A DNA stretch of 64,000 nucleotides, from positions 19,212,743 to 19,276,742 of the forward strand of contig OY821772.1 in assembly GCA_963682175.1 (NCBI GenBank), given 5' to 3'. Of the stretch, positions 23,463-35,175 are shown piece after piece. This stretch comes from Triglochin maritima (lineage: Eukaryota; Streptophyta; Magnoliopsida; Alismatales; Juncaginaceae). Every line of letters starts with the position of its first letter. The stretch's first letter is position 1. Under the pieces are notes generated by a model. That model saw only the letters and a list, made by a program, of their open reading frames with translations. It made no database searches and had not been told where the DNA came from. Both the position numbers and the translations under genes were made by a program.

Positions 23463-24580
23463 TGTTCCCTTAAATTAGCAGTCTTACATCCTTTATTAAG
23501 CCAATAGTTTCATAATTTGGAAATATGTCAAATAAAAAAGTTTTGCGTCTCACAATATTCTTTGAAACGAGTCTTGAATCGTCTTATTTGGATATCAGAT
23601 GAAGATTTATACATACATTATTGATGATATGTTGATTGATAAGTTAACAAATAAAGTCTGTCTTGACACACATTTTTCACCCTTGTATCATCGGCATTTT
23701 GTACATTGAAAGAAACGAATATGTTCTCCTTTAATTTTCTTTCCAACGGATATGGAGTAATCAAATTCCACATTTGGATGTGGATGTTATGAATAAAACG
23801 ACCCAGCTCATTTGATTAAACTACTCAGGTCATTTTCTATTCTCTCAAATCAGTAGTCTTCCACTTCCTTTATGAGCTCATTGGATTCCAAATGTTGAAA
23901 TTTGTAAAATATCAAAGTTTTGCTTCTCAAAATCTTCTTTGAACAAGTCTTGAATTGCCTTATTTGGATATCGGAGGAGAGAGTTATGCACAAATTATTG
24001 AAGATTTGTTGATTATCAAGTTAACAAATACGGTATGTCTTGAGATACGTTTTTCACCATCGTATCATCGGAATTTTGCAAGTCATAAAAGAAAAATATG
24101 TGCTCCTTTCAATTTTTTATCCAACAGATCTGGAATCATCAAATTTCGTATTTGGATGTGGATGTTTTGAATAGAATGACCCAGCTCGTTTGGAAAAAAT
24201 GACCCAGTTCGTTTTATGTTCTCTCAAATTAGTAGTCTTTCAAACCCCTTATGAGCTTATTAAGTTCCTAATTTGGAAATATTTAAAATATAAAAGTTTT
24301 GCTTCAAAATCTTCCTTGTAATGAGTCTTGAATCACCTTATTTGGATACTGGAGGAGAGAGTTATGCACAAATTATTGAAGACATATCGATTGTCCAGTT
24401 TCCAAATATGATATGTCTTGAGACACATTTTTCACCCTTGTATCATCGGAATTTGGCAAGTAATAAGAGAAACAAATATGTGTGTGCTATTTGGATGTGG
24501 ATGTTATGAACAAAACAAGTTGTACGTCGTGCGAAGGACTATTGTGTCCCATCTTGTTTGGTGGAAAATGACCCAGCTCA
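23463..24580 (+). repeat. Tandem ~360-bp repeat, three copies
   Basis: Copies start near 23463, 23834 and 24212. Each runs from a CAAATTAGTAGTCTT-like phrase through AGTTTTGCTTCTCAAAATC, CTTATTTGGATATCGG, TTATGCACAAATTATTGA and TATCATCGGAATTTTG to GGATGTGGATGTT, and each is followed by GACCCAGCTCGTTT words. A fourth copy is at 32736-32999. The frame is open in copies 2 and 3 but broken in copy 1, so I do not call it coding. Confidence 0.75.
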
Positions 24581-24658
24581 TTTGGTTGAAAAATTGGCAT
24601 GTTTGCTACAATGACCCGACTAGTTTGGTGGAAATGACCAAACTCGTTTGATGAAAAT

Positions 24659-26183
24659 TGTTGGCTTTAATCCTTGTTTTGATGATTTAATCAACCTAAT
24701 CTTAATCATAAGTAACGTAGAGTAGCACACATATTGCATTGCATATATATTGCATGTGCTAGCCTCTACAGGTGATCAAGACTCATGGAAGGAAGGAAAT
24801 CAAGTCAAGATATGTAATAAAGCTATATGAAGACTTGTAATCTTGATTTTATTTTGAGTCTTAGGAACATGTGTAAATTGAACATACAAGAGTTAAAAAC
24901 CAATCACTTACACATTAGGTTCCTTAGAGAAGTCACACAAAAAGTTTCAGATCATTTGGACTTCATTAGGTCATCCAAACCCGAGTCGGAAAGTCACTTT
25001 AAACCTAAACCCAGAATTCCTGTGTGAATCGGTCGACCGAACCAGTTCTCAGTTCGATCGATTTATAACAGACTCTCCACAGTGATTTTACCGAACTCTA
25101 CCAGTCGACCGGTTCTACCTTTTCGGTCGACCGATCCCGGATTTTAATATGGCTGTTTTCTTTGTCGTATTCCTATAACGGTCGTATTCGTATAAAACAA
25201 ACTTAACCCCAAAATACATTCGGTAACCGGTCGAACGACGACTTTGTTTCGGTCGACCGGTTGAACATTTTTTCAAGAAACCAAATTCCCTGCTATCGGT
25301 CGACACATTCTTCGTTCGACCGTTGCATCTTTGTCTCAACCGAATCCCCTTAACGGTCGACCGCCCCATACTCTGGTTCGACCGATTCACTTAAGTAGAG
25401 TTAAGTTCTAGCTCGCTTGTCCGACCGAATATTTATTTGTTCGACCGTTCTCCTTGAAATCAAGTGAACGGTCGACCGGTTTATTAGTTTCGGTCGACCG
25501 GTTCTGGACAGATTTGCAGCCCGAGTTTCTGCTTTGTGTGCTTTGCACAAAACCCAATCAAATCTTGTCCAAACGGCTAGAAATTTTTAGGAGCTTATAT
25601 ATAGAGGATCAAACTTAGTTTTAGATACAACTCTCACACTTCCAATTGTCCAATTCATTAGAGAGAAGCTCTCAATCCTCAAAGCTCCCAATCTCACTCC
25701 ATAAGCCTAAATCCACACTTAGTGATCATATCCTTATCCAACTCAAGTGTGCTCAATTAGAGAGTGAGTTCCACTCAAGTTACAAAGTTTGTCAAGAGAG
25801 CAAGGGTCTTGGTGAAAGCCCAAGACACAAGTATAGACTTCGGTGAGAACTCGAAGTGATCCTTCTCGGATTGTGAGAAGAGGATTCCAAGCTCGGCGAG
25901 GGTTGTTCGCGAGTTTGACGGTTGTAAGGCGTTGTCTCCCGGCCCGGAACGGGGAGCGGATAGTGAAGTCGTAGGCGGAGCTCGCGGAGTCGAGCGGAGC
26001 TTGCAAGAGAGGACTAGGACCCGGGTGGGGTGCCGAACCTCTATAAAAACGCCGAGTCGATTTGTGGTTTGCTTGTTGCTTTTCCCTACTAGTCTTTAAA
26101 TTGTTTCCGCTGCGTTTATTGTTTGAGTAGTTAGGGATTAGCGTAAAAGTGATTATATTAACCCGACCCACGATGATCCTACA
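24659..26183 (+). repeat. 5' LTR of element B
   Basis: From TGTTGGCTTTAATCC to GATCCTACA. The palindrome cluster at about 25029-25500 has six exact CGGTCGACCG copies and lies upstream of the TATA box TTATATATAG (25595-25604), that is in U3. CTTAAGTAGAGTTAAG is at 25390-25405. The R/U5 part has GGACCCGGGTGGGGTG, then CCTCTATAAAAACGCC. Confidence 0.9.
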
Positions 26184-26185
26184 TT

Positions 26186-26197
26186 TGGTATCAGAGC
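26186..26197 (+). promoter_or_regulatory. Primer binding site (tRNA-iMet)
   Basis: TGGTATCAGAGC lies two bases after the end of the 5' LTR, the standard plant copia arrangement. Confidence 0.9.
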
Positions 26198-26234
26198 CTC
26201 GTTCGTTAATTTTGTTCTTAACCGATAAATTAAC

Positions 26235-27308
26235 ATGGCTTTTAATGCATCCACACCTAGTGAATCATGTAAACCACTATATTTTGTTGGAAATAATTTT
26301 GTTTCATGGAAAAGTAAAATGATGTCATTCATTAAATCCATAAACATTAACATGTGGTTTTTGATTCAAACTCCATATGAATCACCTAGATGTCATATTA
26401 GTAAATGGAGTTTAGAAGATGAGAAAAATGCATCCCTAAATGCTAAGGCTATGAATGTCATATTTTGTGCATTAGGAGATGAACTTTTTAATCTTGTTTG
26501 CTCATGTGATAGTGCTCATTCTATATGGCAAACATTAGAAAAGAATTTTGGTGAAGGAGATTCACCAACCGGGAAGAAGGGAGAAGCAAATCCGAAGGAT
26601 GTAGCTCAAGCAAAGAAAATGGAGATTAACTCAACATCTTCATCATCATCAAGCTCATCCGATGAAGAAAGTGAAGATGAGGTATCTTCTATCTCTTCTT
26701 CAAGTAGTAGTTCAAAAGATAATGTCTATGATGTTAATGAACTACAAAATGCATTTCAAAGATTATTTGAAAAATATAGAGAACTTCACAAGACTAATCA
26801 ATTAGCAAATGAGCAAATCCATGATCTTGAATGTCAAAATGCATCTATCTTAGATGATAAAATTGATTTGCTTGCTAAAATTGAAGTTCTAACTTTAGAG
26901 AATGCATGCTTGAAGGAAGAAAATTTAAATGATAAAACTACCTCATCTCATGCAATTGATAGTCATATGCTAGAAATTGATACTAATGACTTGCTTATTA
27001 AACTTGATAAATCTCATTTAGAAAGCAAGAAATTATTACATGACTTGAATTGCATGAATGAAAAGGTTGCAAATTTAGAGATTCACATGCTTAACATGAA
27101 TGAAAAGCATAATTCTATGATTAAAAATCTAAATTGCTTAAATGAATCTCTAGCAACTAAAAATAGTGAACTTAATGCATTAAACAAAAATTTGTCAAAT
27201 AAATTGCATAAGTTCACACATGGCAACACAAGTAATTATTATGTTAAGAACTTTCCTGTTCAAAACAATTATTATCATCATAATGCCATGAAGAGAAAAC
27301 TAGTGTAG
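26235..27308 (+). CDS. Copia Gag protein, element B
   Basis: A single 357-residue frame starting 38 bases after the primer site. The first ~100 residues resemble the copia Gag N-terminal domain (UBN2/DUF4219 type): LYFVGNNFVSWKSKMMSFI, then IWQTLEKNF. Residues ~135-165 are a Ser/Asp/Glu-rich stretch; ~170-330 are Leu/Asn/Glu-rich and look coiled-coil. No CCHC zinc knuckle is seen. A one-base shift at the end (after about 27295) would continue into EVPKST and two WVPK motifs, stopping after STLVGA at about 27402. The expected role is assembly of virus-like particles and RNA packaging. Confidence 0.8.
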   Translation: MAFNASTPSESCKPLYFVGNNFVSWKSKMMSFIKSININMWFLIQTPYESPRCHISKWSLEDEKNASLNAKAMNVIFCALGDELFNLVCSCDSAHSIWQTLEKNFGEGDSPTGKKGEANPKDVAQAKKMEINSTSSSSSSSSDEESEDEVSSISSSSSSSKDNVYDVNELQNAFQRLFEKYRELHKTNQLANEQIHDLECQNASILDDKIDLLAKIEVLTLENACLKEENLNDKTTSSHAIDSHMLEIDTNDLLIKLDKSHLESKKLLHDLNCMNEKVANLEIHMLNMNEKHNSMIKNLNCLNESLATKNSELNALNKNLSNKLHKFTHGNTSNYYVKNFPVQNNYYHHNAMKRKLV

Positions 27309-27734
27309 AGGTACCAAAATCAACTTGGATTTGGGTACCAAAAGCTAAACTTAATGGACCCAAGCAAAAATGGGTACCAAAGTCTACACTTGTAGGAGCT
27401 TGAGGAGGAGATTGGTGGTGACCGGGTGAGCCAAAGCGTCAAATTCGAATCCGGTTGCATCACCAAGTTAAGATTGGAGCTATTCAACATTCAAGTTTGG
27501 TATAAATTTCTATCTTTGAAATTTCTGAAAAATTAGCTCTGATCTAGTTTAAATGCTTAATTGTCATATCCTTAGAGTTTAATTCATTGCAAATCATTAA
27601 ACCTATTCATTGGAAATCATATACCACATCCATTGATTTTAAATGTCATATTCTAAATGGATGTTAGAATAAGGCTTGAGTAGAAACTTAAATGAATTTA
27701 ACTTGAATCATACTCATTGTTTCCATTTAGCCTT

Positions 27735-29284
27735 AATGATAGGGGGAGCTTAAATGTTATATCTTTTATTAGAGTAATAAAGTGCAAAAATTAGGGGGAG
27801 CAACTTCATTACAATTGACATCCTATATTGAACTTAAATAGTTATATAATTGTCAATGGGGGAGAAATCTCATTACATATCTTACATTGATTATTGTTTT
27901 TGATGGATGTCAAAGGGGGAGAGATAATTAATGGAAGTTGATGCATTGCATACATTGCATCATATGTCTCTCATTTAGAATAATTTTATATCAATAAATG
28001 CTACTAAGGTATGTGTTTAGTCTTATTTACAGAATACAGGGACCTGAATGCAAATTACCCATATCCCGAGCATAAATGCGTGCAAGAGACTCATTTCTGT
28101 CATAAAGACCAAGTTCAAGATTATTGGGATTCAAATGGAAATTCATCCAAGCATAAAAGCATTCAAGGACCTAATTACAAAAAGGCCAAGGACTTAAGCA
28201 CAAAAGTAGCCAGTGACATAATTGCAAAAAGTTGAGGACCCGACTGCAAATTAAAGTACCAAAATATTATCTTGGAGAAGTTTTAAAGAAAAATCAATTT
28301 GGATCTCCAAATATATATAAGAATAAATTTGGAGCTCAAAAGAAAGGAAAGAAATCAATCCGGACGCGCAAAGGACATCTAAATCATACCATAAACGCAT
28401 AGGAAAAATCCAGATTAAATTTGAGTTAAATGTGAGGCGATTCCGCCGCACACTACATGTAAAATGCGGCGATTCCGCCGCCCCCCTTTGGATCCGTGGC
28501 CCCGGATTTTGTCCAGTCGTGTCATGACGCGTGTACGTTCCTATTTTGTATTAGGGTTCCTTGTATCGGCTATAAATAGCCCCGGAAACAAAGTTGTAGG
28601 GAGCTTTTGTTTATTCCATATTTTAGCAATAAAATTTTGTTCTTTTATTTTGCTGTTTTTAATTTTCTTTTGTAGTTTCTCTAGGACCCCTTCTCCTTCC
28701 CTCCATCTATGAGTTTCTAACTCTTTCCAAAGGGTGGGGGTGACGGATTTAGGGTGATGAAAAGAGAATGATGTTATTATTTTAATTTCATATTAGTATA
28801 TTTTGATTACATGAGTTTATGTTGAATCATTTATCATGTAATGCTTTATAACTAATATGATTTATTATAAGTTTCAGATTTCTCCAATCAAAACTCGATA
28901 TCTAAACCTCCACCCAACGGAATTCACCATCTTTGTTCTCGTTTTAGTTTTATTTGTTCATGTTTCATCCTTTAGAAAATTAAAAACCAAAAATCTCAAA
29001 CCAAACTTATTTTTTCGTTCTTTCTTTCCTTAACTCGAAAATCACAAAATAACAATATCTCTCCCACCTTGTGTTCGACCCGTACTTGCCACGTCTTCAT
29101 TGACGTCGTGCACTTGCGGTATAAATAAAATTCCCATCAGAAGTAATTAAGGGAGTTACTTGAAAATCGTAAAAAAATGAACAAAAACTATGCACATCCA
29201 TAGGGGGAGCATTTATCTGCATAGTTTACACTTAAAATTTTCAAGTATTAAGATATAGGTTGCCATCATCAAAAAGGGGGAGAT
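27735..29284 (+). repeat. Serial polypurine blocks, last one is the polypurine tract
   Basis: AGGGGGAG-type blocks occur near 27741, 27793, 27857, 27914, 29202 and 29275. The last, AAAAAGGGGGAGAT, abuts the 3' LTR and is the likely plus-strand primer. Element A keeps weaker copies at the matching places (about 1111, 1163, 2879 and 2943). Confidence 0.75.
28012..29138 (+). mobile_element. Tat-like gypsy LTR captured inside element B
   Basis: Sequence between the fourth and fifth purine blocks is foreign to copia. It has TATAAATAGCCCCGG near 28570 and ends with GTTCGACCCGTACTTGCC, GACGTCGTGCACTTGCGG and CCCATCA, the 3' signature of the Tat-like LTRs in this window. The left boundary is uncertain and no exact target duplication is seen. 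Element A has a related but diverged LTR in the same place. Confidence 0.5.
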
Positions 29285-30830
29285 TGTTGTCTTTTTGGCC
29301 TTAATCCTTGTTTTGATGATTTAATCAAACCTAATCTTAATCATAAGTAATGAAGAGTACCACACATATTGCATTGCATATATATTGCATGTGCTAACCT
29401 CTACAGGTGATCAAGACTCATGGAAGGAAGGAAATCAAGTCAAGATATGTAATAAAGCTATATGAAGACTTGTAATCTTGATTTTATTTTGAGTCTTAGG
29501 AACATGTGTAAATTGAGTATACAAGAGTTAAAAACCAATCACATACACATTAGGTTCCTTAGAGAAGTCACACACAAAGTTTCAGATCATTTGGACTTCA
29601 TTAGGTCATCCAAACCCGAGTCGGAAAATCACTTTAAACCTAAACCCAGAATTCCTGTGTGAATCGGTCGACTGAACTAGTTCTCAGTTCGACCGATTTA
29701 TAACAGACTCTCCACAGTGATTTTACCGAACTCCACCACGAACTCTACCAGTCGACCGGTTCTACCTTTTCGGTCGACCGATCCCGGATTTTAATATGGC
29801 CGTTTTCTTTGTCGTATTCCTATAACGGTCGTATTCGTATAAAACAAACTTAACCCCAAAATACATTCAGTAACCGGTCGAACGACAACTTTGTTTCGGT
29901 CGACCGGTTGAACATTTTTTCAAGAAACCAAATTCCCTGCTATCGGTCGACACATTCTTCGTTCGACCGTTGCACCTTTGTCTCAACCGAATCCCCTTAA
30001 CGGTCGACCGTCCCATACTTTGGTTCGACCGATTCACTTAAGTAGAGTTAAGTTCTAGCTCGTTTGTCTGACCAAATATTTATTTGTTCGACCGTTCTCC
30101 TTGAAATCAAGTGAACGGTCGACCGGTTTATTAGTTTCGGTCGACCGGTTCTGGACAGATTTGCAGCCCGAGTTTCTGCTTTGTGTGCTTTGCACAAAAC
30201 TCAATCAAATCTTGTCCAAACGGCTAGAAATCTTTAGGAGGTTATAAATAGAGGATCAAACTTAGTTTTACACACAACTCTCACACTTCCAATTGTCCAT
30301 TTCATTAGAGAGAAGCTCTCAATCTTCAAAGCTCCCAATCTCACTCCATACGCCTAAATCCACACTTAGTGATCATATCCTTATCCAACTCAAGTGTGCT
30401 CAATTAGAGAGTGAGTTCCACTCAAGTTACAAAGTTTGTCAAGAGAGCAAGGGTCTTGGTGAAAGCCCAAGACACAAGTATAGACTTCGGTGAGAGCCCG
30501 AAGTGATCCTTCTCGGATTGTGAGAAGAGGATTCCAAGCTCGGTGAGGGTTGTTCGCGAGTTTGACGGTTGTAAGGCGTTGTCTTCCGGCCCGGAACGGG
30601 GAGCGGATAGTGAAGTCGTAGGCGGAGCTCGCGGAGTCGAGCGGATCTTGCAAGATAGGACTTGGACCCCGGTGGGGTACCGAACCTCTATAAAAACGCC
30701 GAGTCAATTTGTTGTTTGCTTGTTCCTTTTCCCTACTAGTCTTTAAATTGTTTACGCTGCGTTTATTGTTTGATTAGTTAGGGATTAGCGTAAAAGTGAT
30801 TAGATTAACCCGACCCACGACGATCCTACA
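29285..30830 (+). repeat. 3' LTR of element B
   Basis: Same order as the 5' LTR, with small indels, for example an extra CCACCACGAACTCTA near 29735. It is followed by the target copy AAAAT at 30831-30835. Confidence 0.9.
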
Positions 30831-31054
30831 AAAATGACCCAGGTCGTTCGGTCATTTGTTGAAAACAAGCGAGCTTGTTTGGTAGAACGACCCAAGTTGT
30901 TTGGTTATTTTTACAACTCATTTATCCTGATTCAATGTGTCCATGTAACAAGTTGGTTTGTCATGTCTCAATGTTTGTAATAAGGCATATCGTTTGGGAA
31001 AAAATTACCCAACTCGTTTGGTGAAAACGACTCAGCTCGTTGGTGCGTCCCGCG
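30831..31054 (+). repeat. Degenerate GACCCAGCTCGTTTGG words
   Basis: This continues the repeat interrupted by element B: GACCCAGGTCGTT, GAGCTTGTTTGGT and CAACTCGTTTGGTG occur every 30-60 bp. Confidence 0.6.
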
Positions 31055-31925
31055 CAGGACTGGGCTTGGGACTGGCTGTGGACTGCTCGGAATTAGGTTT
31101 AGGACTGCTTGGGACTACCTTGGGACTACTCGGGACTGGGTTCGAGGCTGCTTGGGACTGTGCTTGGGACTAGCTCGTGACTACTCGAGACAGGTTTGTG
31201 ACTACTCGGGACTAGACTCGGGTCTGCTCGAGACTAGCTGGGGACTGGTCTTGGGAATGCACGAGACTGACTTTTGACTGCTCGGAACTGCTTCAGATTG
31301 CTCGGGATGGACTTATGACTGCTCGGGACTGGCTCAGAACCGGCCTCGGGATTGCTTTGGAGTGGGCTCGGGACTGGCTTGGAACTAGGCTCGGGATTGC
31401 TCGGGACTGGCTGGGGACAACTTGGGACTGGTTGGGGACTGCTCGAGACTGGTTGTGGACTGTTTGGGATTGGCTTGGGACTACTTGGGACTGGGCTTGG
31501 GACTACTAGGGGCTAGGCTTGAGACTGGGCTGAATTAGGCTCGAGACTGGACTCGGGATAGCTGAGGACTGGGCTCGGGATTGCTGAGACTCAGCTCAAG
31601 ATTGACTCGGGATTAGCTCGGGAGTGCTCGGGACTGAATTCGGGACTACTCAAGACTGCTCGGAAGTGCTCGGGACTTGCTGTAAATTGCTCGGGACTGG
31701 CTTGGGACTGGGCTCGGGACTGACTCAGGACTACTTGGGACTAGATCGAGATTGGGATGGGGACTACGCTTGGGACTGCTCGGGACTCGTTAGGGATTTC
31801 TCGGGATTGAGCTCGGCACAGCTTGGGACTACGCCCAGGATAGCTCGGGATTGGACTCGGCACTACTCGGGATTGGTTGTGGACTGCTCCATACCGGTTT
31901 GGGACTGTGCGAGACTTGATTGTTT
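31055..31925 (+). repeat. GGGACT minisatellite, 10-21 bp units
   Basis: About 870 bp of degenerate units such as GGGACTGGCTC and GGGACTGCTC. The + strand is G-rich with GGG every 7-12 bases. Long open frames in it (Trp-Asp-Trp-rich) are by-products of the repeat. Confidence 0.85.
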
Positions 31926-32735
31926 TCTAGAACAATCTAGTTTGTTTGGTGGAAACAACCCAGGTCATTTGTTGAAAACGAGTCAGGTGTTGGTGAAAAC
32001 AACCTAGGTCATTTGGCTCCTTTGTGGAAAACAAGTCAACTCGTTTGATAGAACGACCCAACTTGTTTTGTGATTTTTACAATTCATTTATCTTGATTCA
32101 ATGTGTCCATGTAATAAGTTGGTTTGTCCCATCTCCAAGTTTGCGTCCGTACAAGTTAACTTGTAACAAATTAGTTTGTGATGTTTTCAACTTGTTTGTC
32201 TTGATTGGATTTGAATCTAACAACAGTGTCATAAAGTTGTTTCAAAACATATGAGTTTTCATAACGATGCAAATAATTCAGAAATTGCGCATAAGAAGTT
32301 CACTTAAGAAATTAAATTGTACACATATTAATGTTCTAACACTCAAAACCAATCATTCATAATTGTATATGTTGTTAATTATCTTGACTCACGTAGAACA
32401 AATTGCTTCATGTCATAGAGTGAATTTTTTTGTTAGAATGAGTCAGGTTGTTAATTAAGTTGCAACGATCCACCCCCTTTCTACCAAATGACCTAGCTCT
32501 TTTTGTGAAAACAAGCCAGCTCGTTAATTTGGTGAAATCAAGTCAGCTTGTTTGGTGAAAGCAAGACAACTCGTTTGGTGAAACGACCTAGCTTGTTGGT
32601 GCATCCCGCCAGCTTGTTGGTGCGTCCCACACGGGACTGCTGCGTCCCAGCTTGTTTGGGGGAAAAACAACCCAACTCATGTGGGGGGGAATCAACTCAA
32701 CTCGTTTGGTGCAAGAACGACCTAGCTCGCTTTCT
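31926..32735. other. Mixed repeat-derived sequence
   Basis: More CTCGTTTGGTG / GACCCAGCTT words (31930-32060 and 32510-32735) surround about 400 bp of AT-rich sequence. No gene seen. Confidence 0.4.
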
Positions 32736-32999
32736 GTTCTCTCAAATAAACAGCCTTACATACCCCTATGAGCCTATTAAATTCATAATTTGGAAATATG
32801 ATATATATAAAAGTTTTGAGTCTCAAAAAATTCTTTATAACGAGTATTGAATCATATTATTTGTATATTGGAGGAGAGAGTTATGCACAAATTATTGATC
32901 ATGTGTCGATTATCCAGTTTTCAAATACGGTCTTCTCGACACACTTTTTCACTCTCGTATCATTGTAATTTGGCAAGTCTTAAGAGAAATTAATATGTG
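32736..32999 (+). repeat. Fourth ~360-bp repeat copy, truncated
   Basis: Aligns with the copies at 23463-24580 up to TTAAGAGAAATTAATATGTG and is then cut by the copia LTR at 33000. Confidence 0.7.
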
Positions 33000-35137
33000 T
33001 GTGGGATCTTAATGGACCTAATTATCTAATTAAATTACGCTTAATCCCTACTTAAGATAATAATATGTGCAGCGGAAACAAATTAAAAGCAAGTAGGGAA
33101 AAGCAATGCAAACCACAATGGACACGGGTGTTTTTATAGAGGTTCGGCCTCCCGCCTACTTCCTCTCTTGCAAGCTCTGCTCAACATTTTGAGATTCGCT
33201 CACGACTTCATTATTCGCTCCCCGTTCCGGGCCGGGAGACAACGCCTTTACAATCTTCAAGCTAGCAAACAACCCTCGCCTAGCTTGAAATCCTTTTCTC
33301 ACAATCCAAGAAGGATACTTCGGGCTTTCACCGAAGTCTTTACTCTTTGCCTCGAGCTTTCACCGGAGTCTTTACTCTTTTGAACAAAGAACTTGAGTGG
33401 AACAACACTCTCTATCTTGAGCACACTTTGAGTATACTGATTGAATTTATCAAAGATATGGAAGTTTAGGCTTGGAGTGTATGTTTTGGCGCTTTGAGAA
33501 TTGAGAGACTTCTCTCTACTGTATGGGACAATTGGAAGTGGGAAAGTTGTCTAAATAATGTGTTTCATCCTCTATTTATAAGCTCCTTAAGTTTTCTAGT
33601 CGTTGGGAAAGAATTGATTGAGTGGTGTGTAAGATACACAAAATAGAAATTGAAGATCTGTAATTCTGTCCCTCGATGGACGACCGAATTGGGGTAAGCG
33701 GTTGACCGTTTCCTTAATGGTAAAACGTTCGAACAAGTTTAAGCTTCAGTCGAACCAAATTGGAGGTTCGGTCGACCGTTTAGACCGGGTTTCGGTCGAC
33801 CGTTAATAACTCGGTCAACCGTTCATAACAGAAAAATATTTCATCGCAATGTTCGGTCGACCGACCGATATACTCGGTCGACCGAAAACGAACAGACGAA
33901 ATTCACTGTTATCGATCGAGACACATCCCGTCGACCGTGCAACATTCGGTCGACCGTTTACCGTTTAGCGGTCGACCGTTTTTGCACAGTACTGCAGACT
34001 GGTCAAATTTCGGTTTAACCCCCACAAAATTTGACATTTCGGGATTAGTAGTAAGTTCACAACTTATGTAACATATTATCCTATGTAATGATAAATCATT
34101 ACACCCCATAAAATTTACATCACATATGAATTTAATTTAGATTCTAATTATGTAATTAATCACAACATAATTTTGATTTTGCTTGTTCACCCCATGTGTC
34201 ATATTTTCTACATGAAACCCGACACATCTTATGAACTCAAAATCCACAATTCTTGTTTCCCAATTTTATGGTGTGACCTATGGGAGGATCTAAACTAAGT
34301 TGACAGTGATATTAAGAGCTTAATATCACAAGCTATAAGCGGTATCTAGCTACACATTATAGCTCCCAATTAGTTAGATGTCTTAATTCCACTCGAACCA
34401 AAACCCGATCCATTTAGTGATGGAGTGCACCACTTGTGTCCGTCCCTTGCCTCATGATATTAAGAATACACACAAAGTAGTATTGTGTCATCTTTGTATT
34501 TGTATTCATTTCTTGATCTCTTTAAGCTAGTTATAAATATGTGATTTAACTCAAATCACATTGTGGACATTATAACTTTGCTTTATTAAGGGGCCCACTA
34601 ATATCATCACTCAATTAAGAGGGGCAATGATAATCTTTTGACTAACTATCTTCTCCAACAAAAGTCATACTTAACCAACCAATGCCTTTACACTACACTT
34701 ATCGATAACTCAAGACACTAGTCTAATCAAGCATTTCTTAAGTGATCGGATATAAGTCTCATATCAAAGGACCAAGGACACAGTAAACATTAATGACACA
34801 GAAAACACAATTCTATAATGTTTTACTTATTAGGTCTATTCAGTATACAAAAGTAGTATTTTCCTCTTTTGTGTACCCGTGTTGTCACTCACTTGTAGAG
34901 CTACAATGATCTATGACCAACACGACAATCTTAACTCGGTAATTAATGTCCCATGTTAATTACCATGATTGCGAATATCTTTTGTTTTATGTAAACCATT
35001 ATCTTTTAGAGCTCTATGGTTAAGGACCAAGAGCTTCTTCCTTAACACTTCTAAAAGACGAAAATAAACAAGGAACAAAATGATTTCTCAATCAATTCAT
35101 AATAATTGACATTTAAAAGTTAAACTTTTAGAACACA
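33000..35137 (-). repeat. Mosaic copia LTR, minus strand
   Basis: Read on the minus strand it starts TGTGTTCTAAAAG (35137) and ends GATCCCACA (33000). Its first part (35137-34000) matches 38487-39640, the LTR of the neighbouring element. Its last part (33665-33000) matches the TATA and R/U5 region of A- and B-type LTRs, including TTATAAATAG and CCTCTATAAAAAC. The palindrome cluster lies between (about 33665-34000). Ten bases beyond its start (35138-35147) also match the polypurine tract before 38487, so this was a 3' LTR. Confidence 0.75.
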
Positions 35138-35175
35138 TTCCCTTCAAAAAAGGCCAAATGTATATTTGTTATTGA

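Larger units (their letters stand above)
24659..30830 (+). mobile_element. Copia element B, intact gag-only element
   Basis: LTRs at 24659-26183 and 29285-30830 flank 3.1 kb of internal DNA. The target duplication AAAAT is at 24654-24658 and 30831-30835. There is a tRNA-iMet primer site, a gag frame and a polypurine tract, but no pol. Six AGGGGGAG blocks lie between gag and the 3' LTR. Repeated purine blocks there are known from the SIRE/Maximus copia lineage, so I infer a non-autonomous, gag-retaining SIRE-like element needing a partner for RT and integrase. The LTRs are nearly identical by eye. Confidence 0.9.

Noticed and set aside
31315..32007. Open frames rich in Trp-Asp-Trp-Leu-Gly in the GGGACT array
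   Set aside because: Periodic translation of a minisatellite, with no start context or conserved domain.
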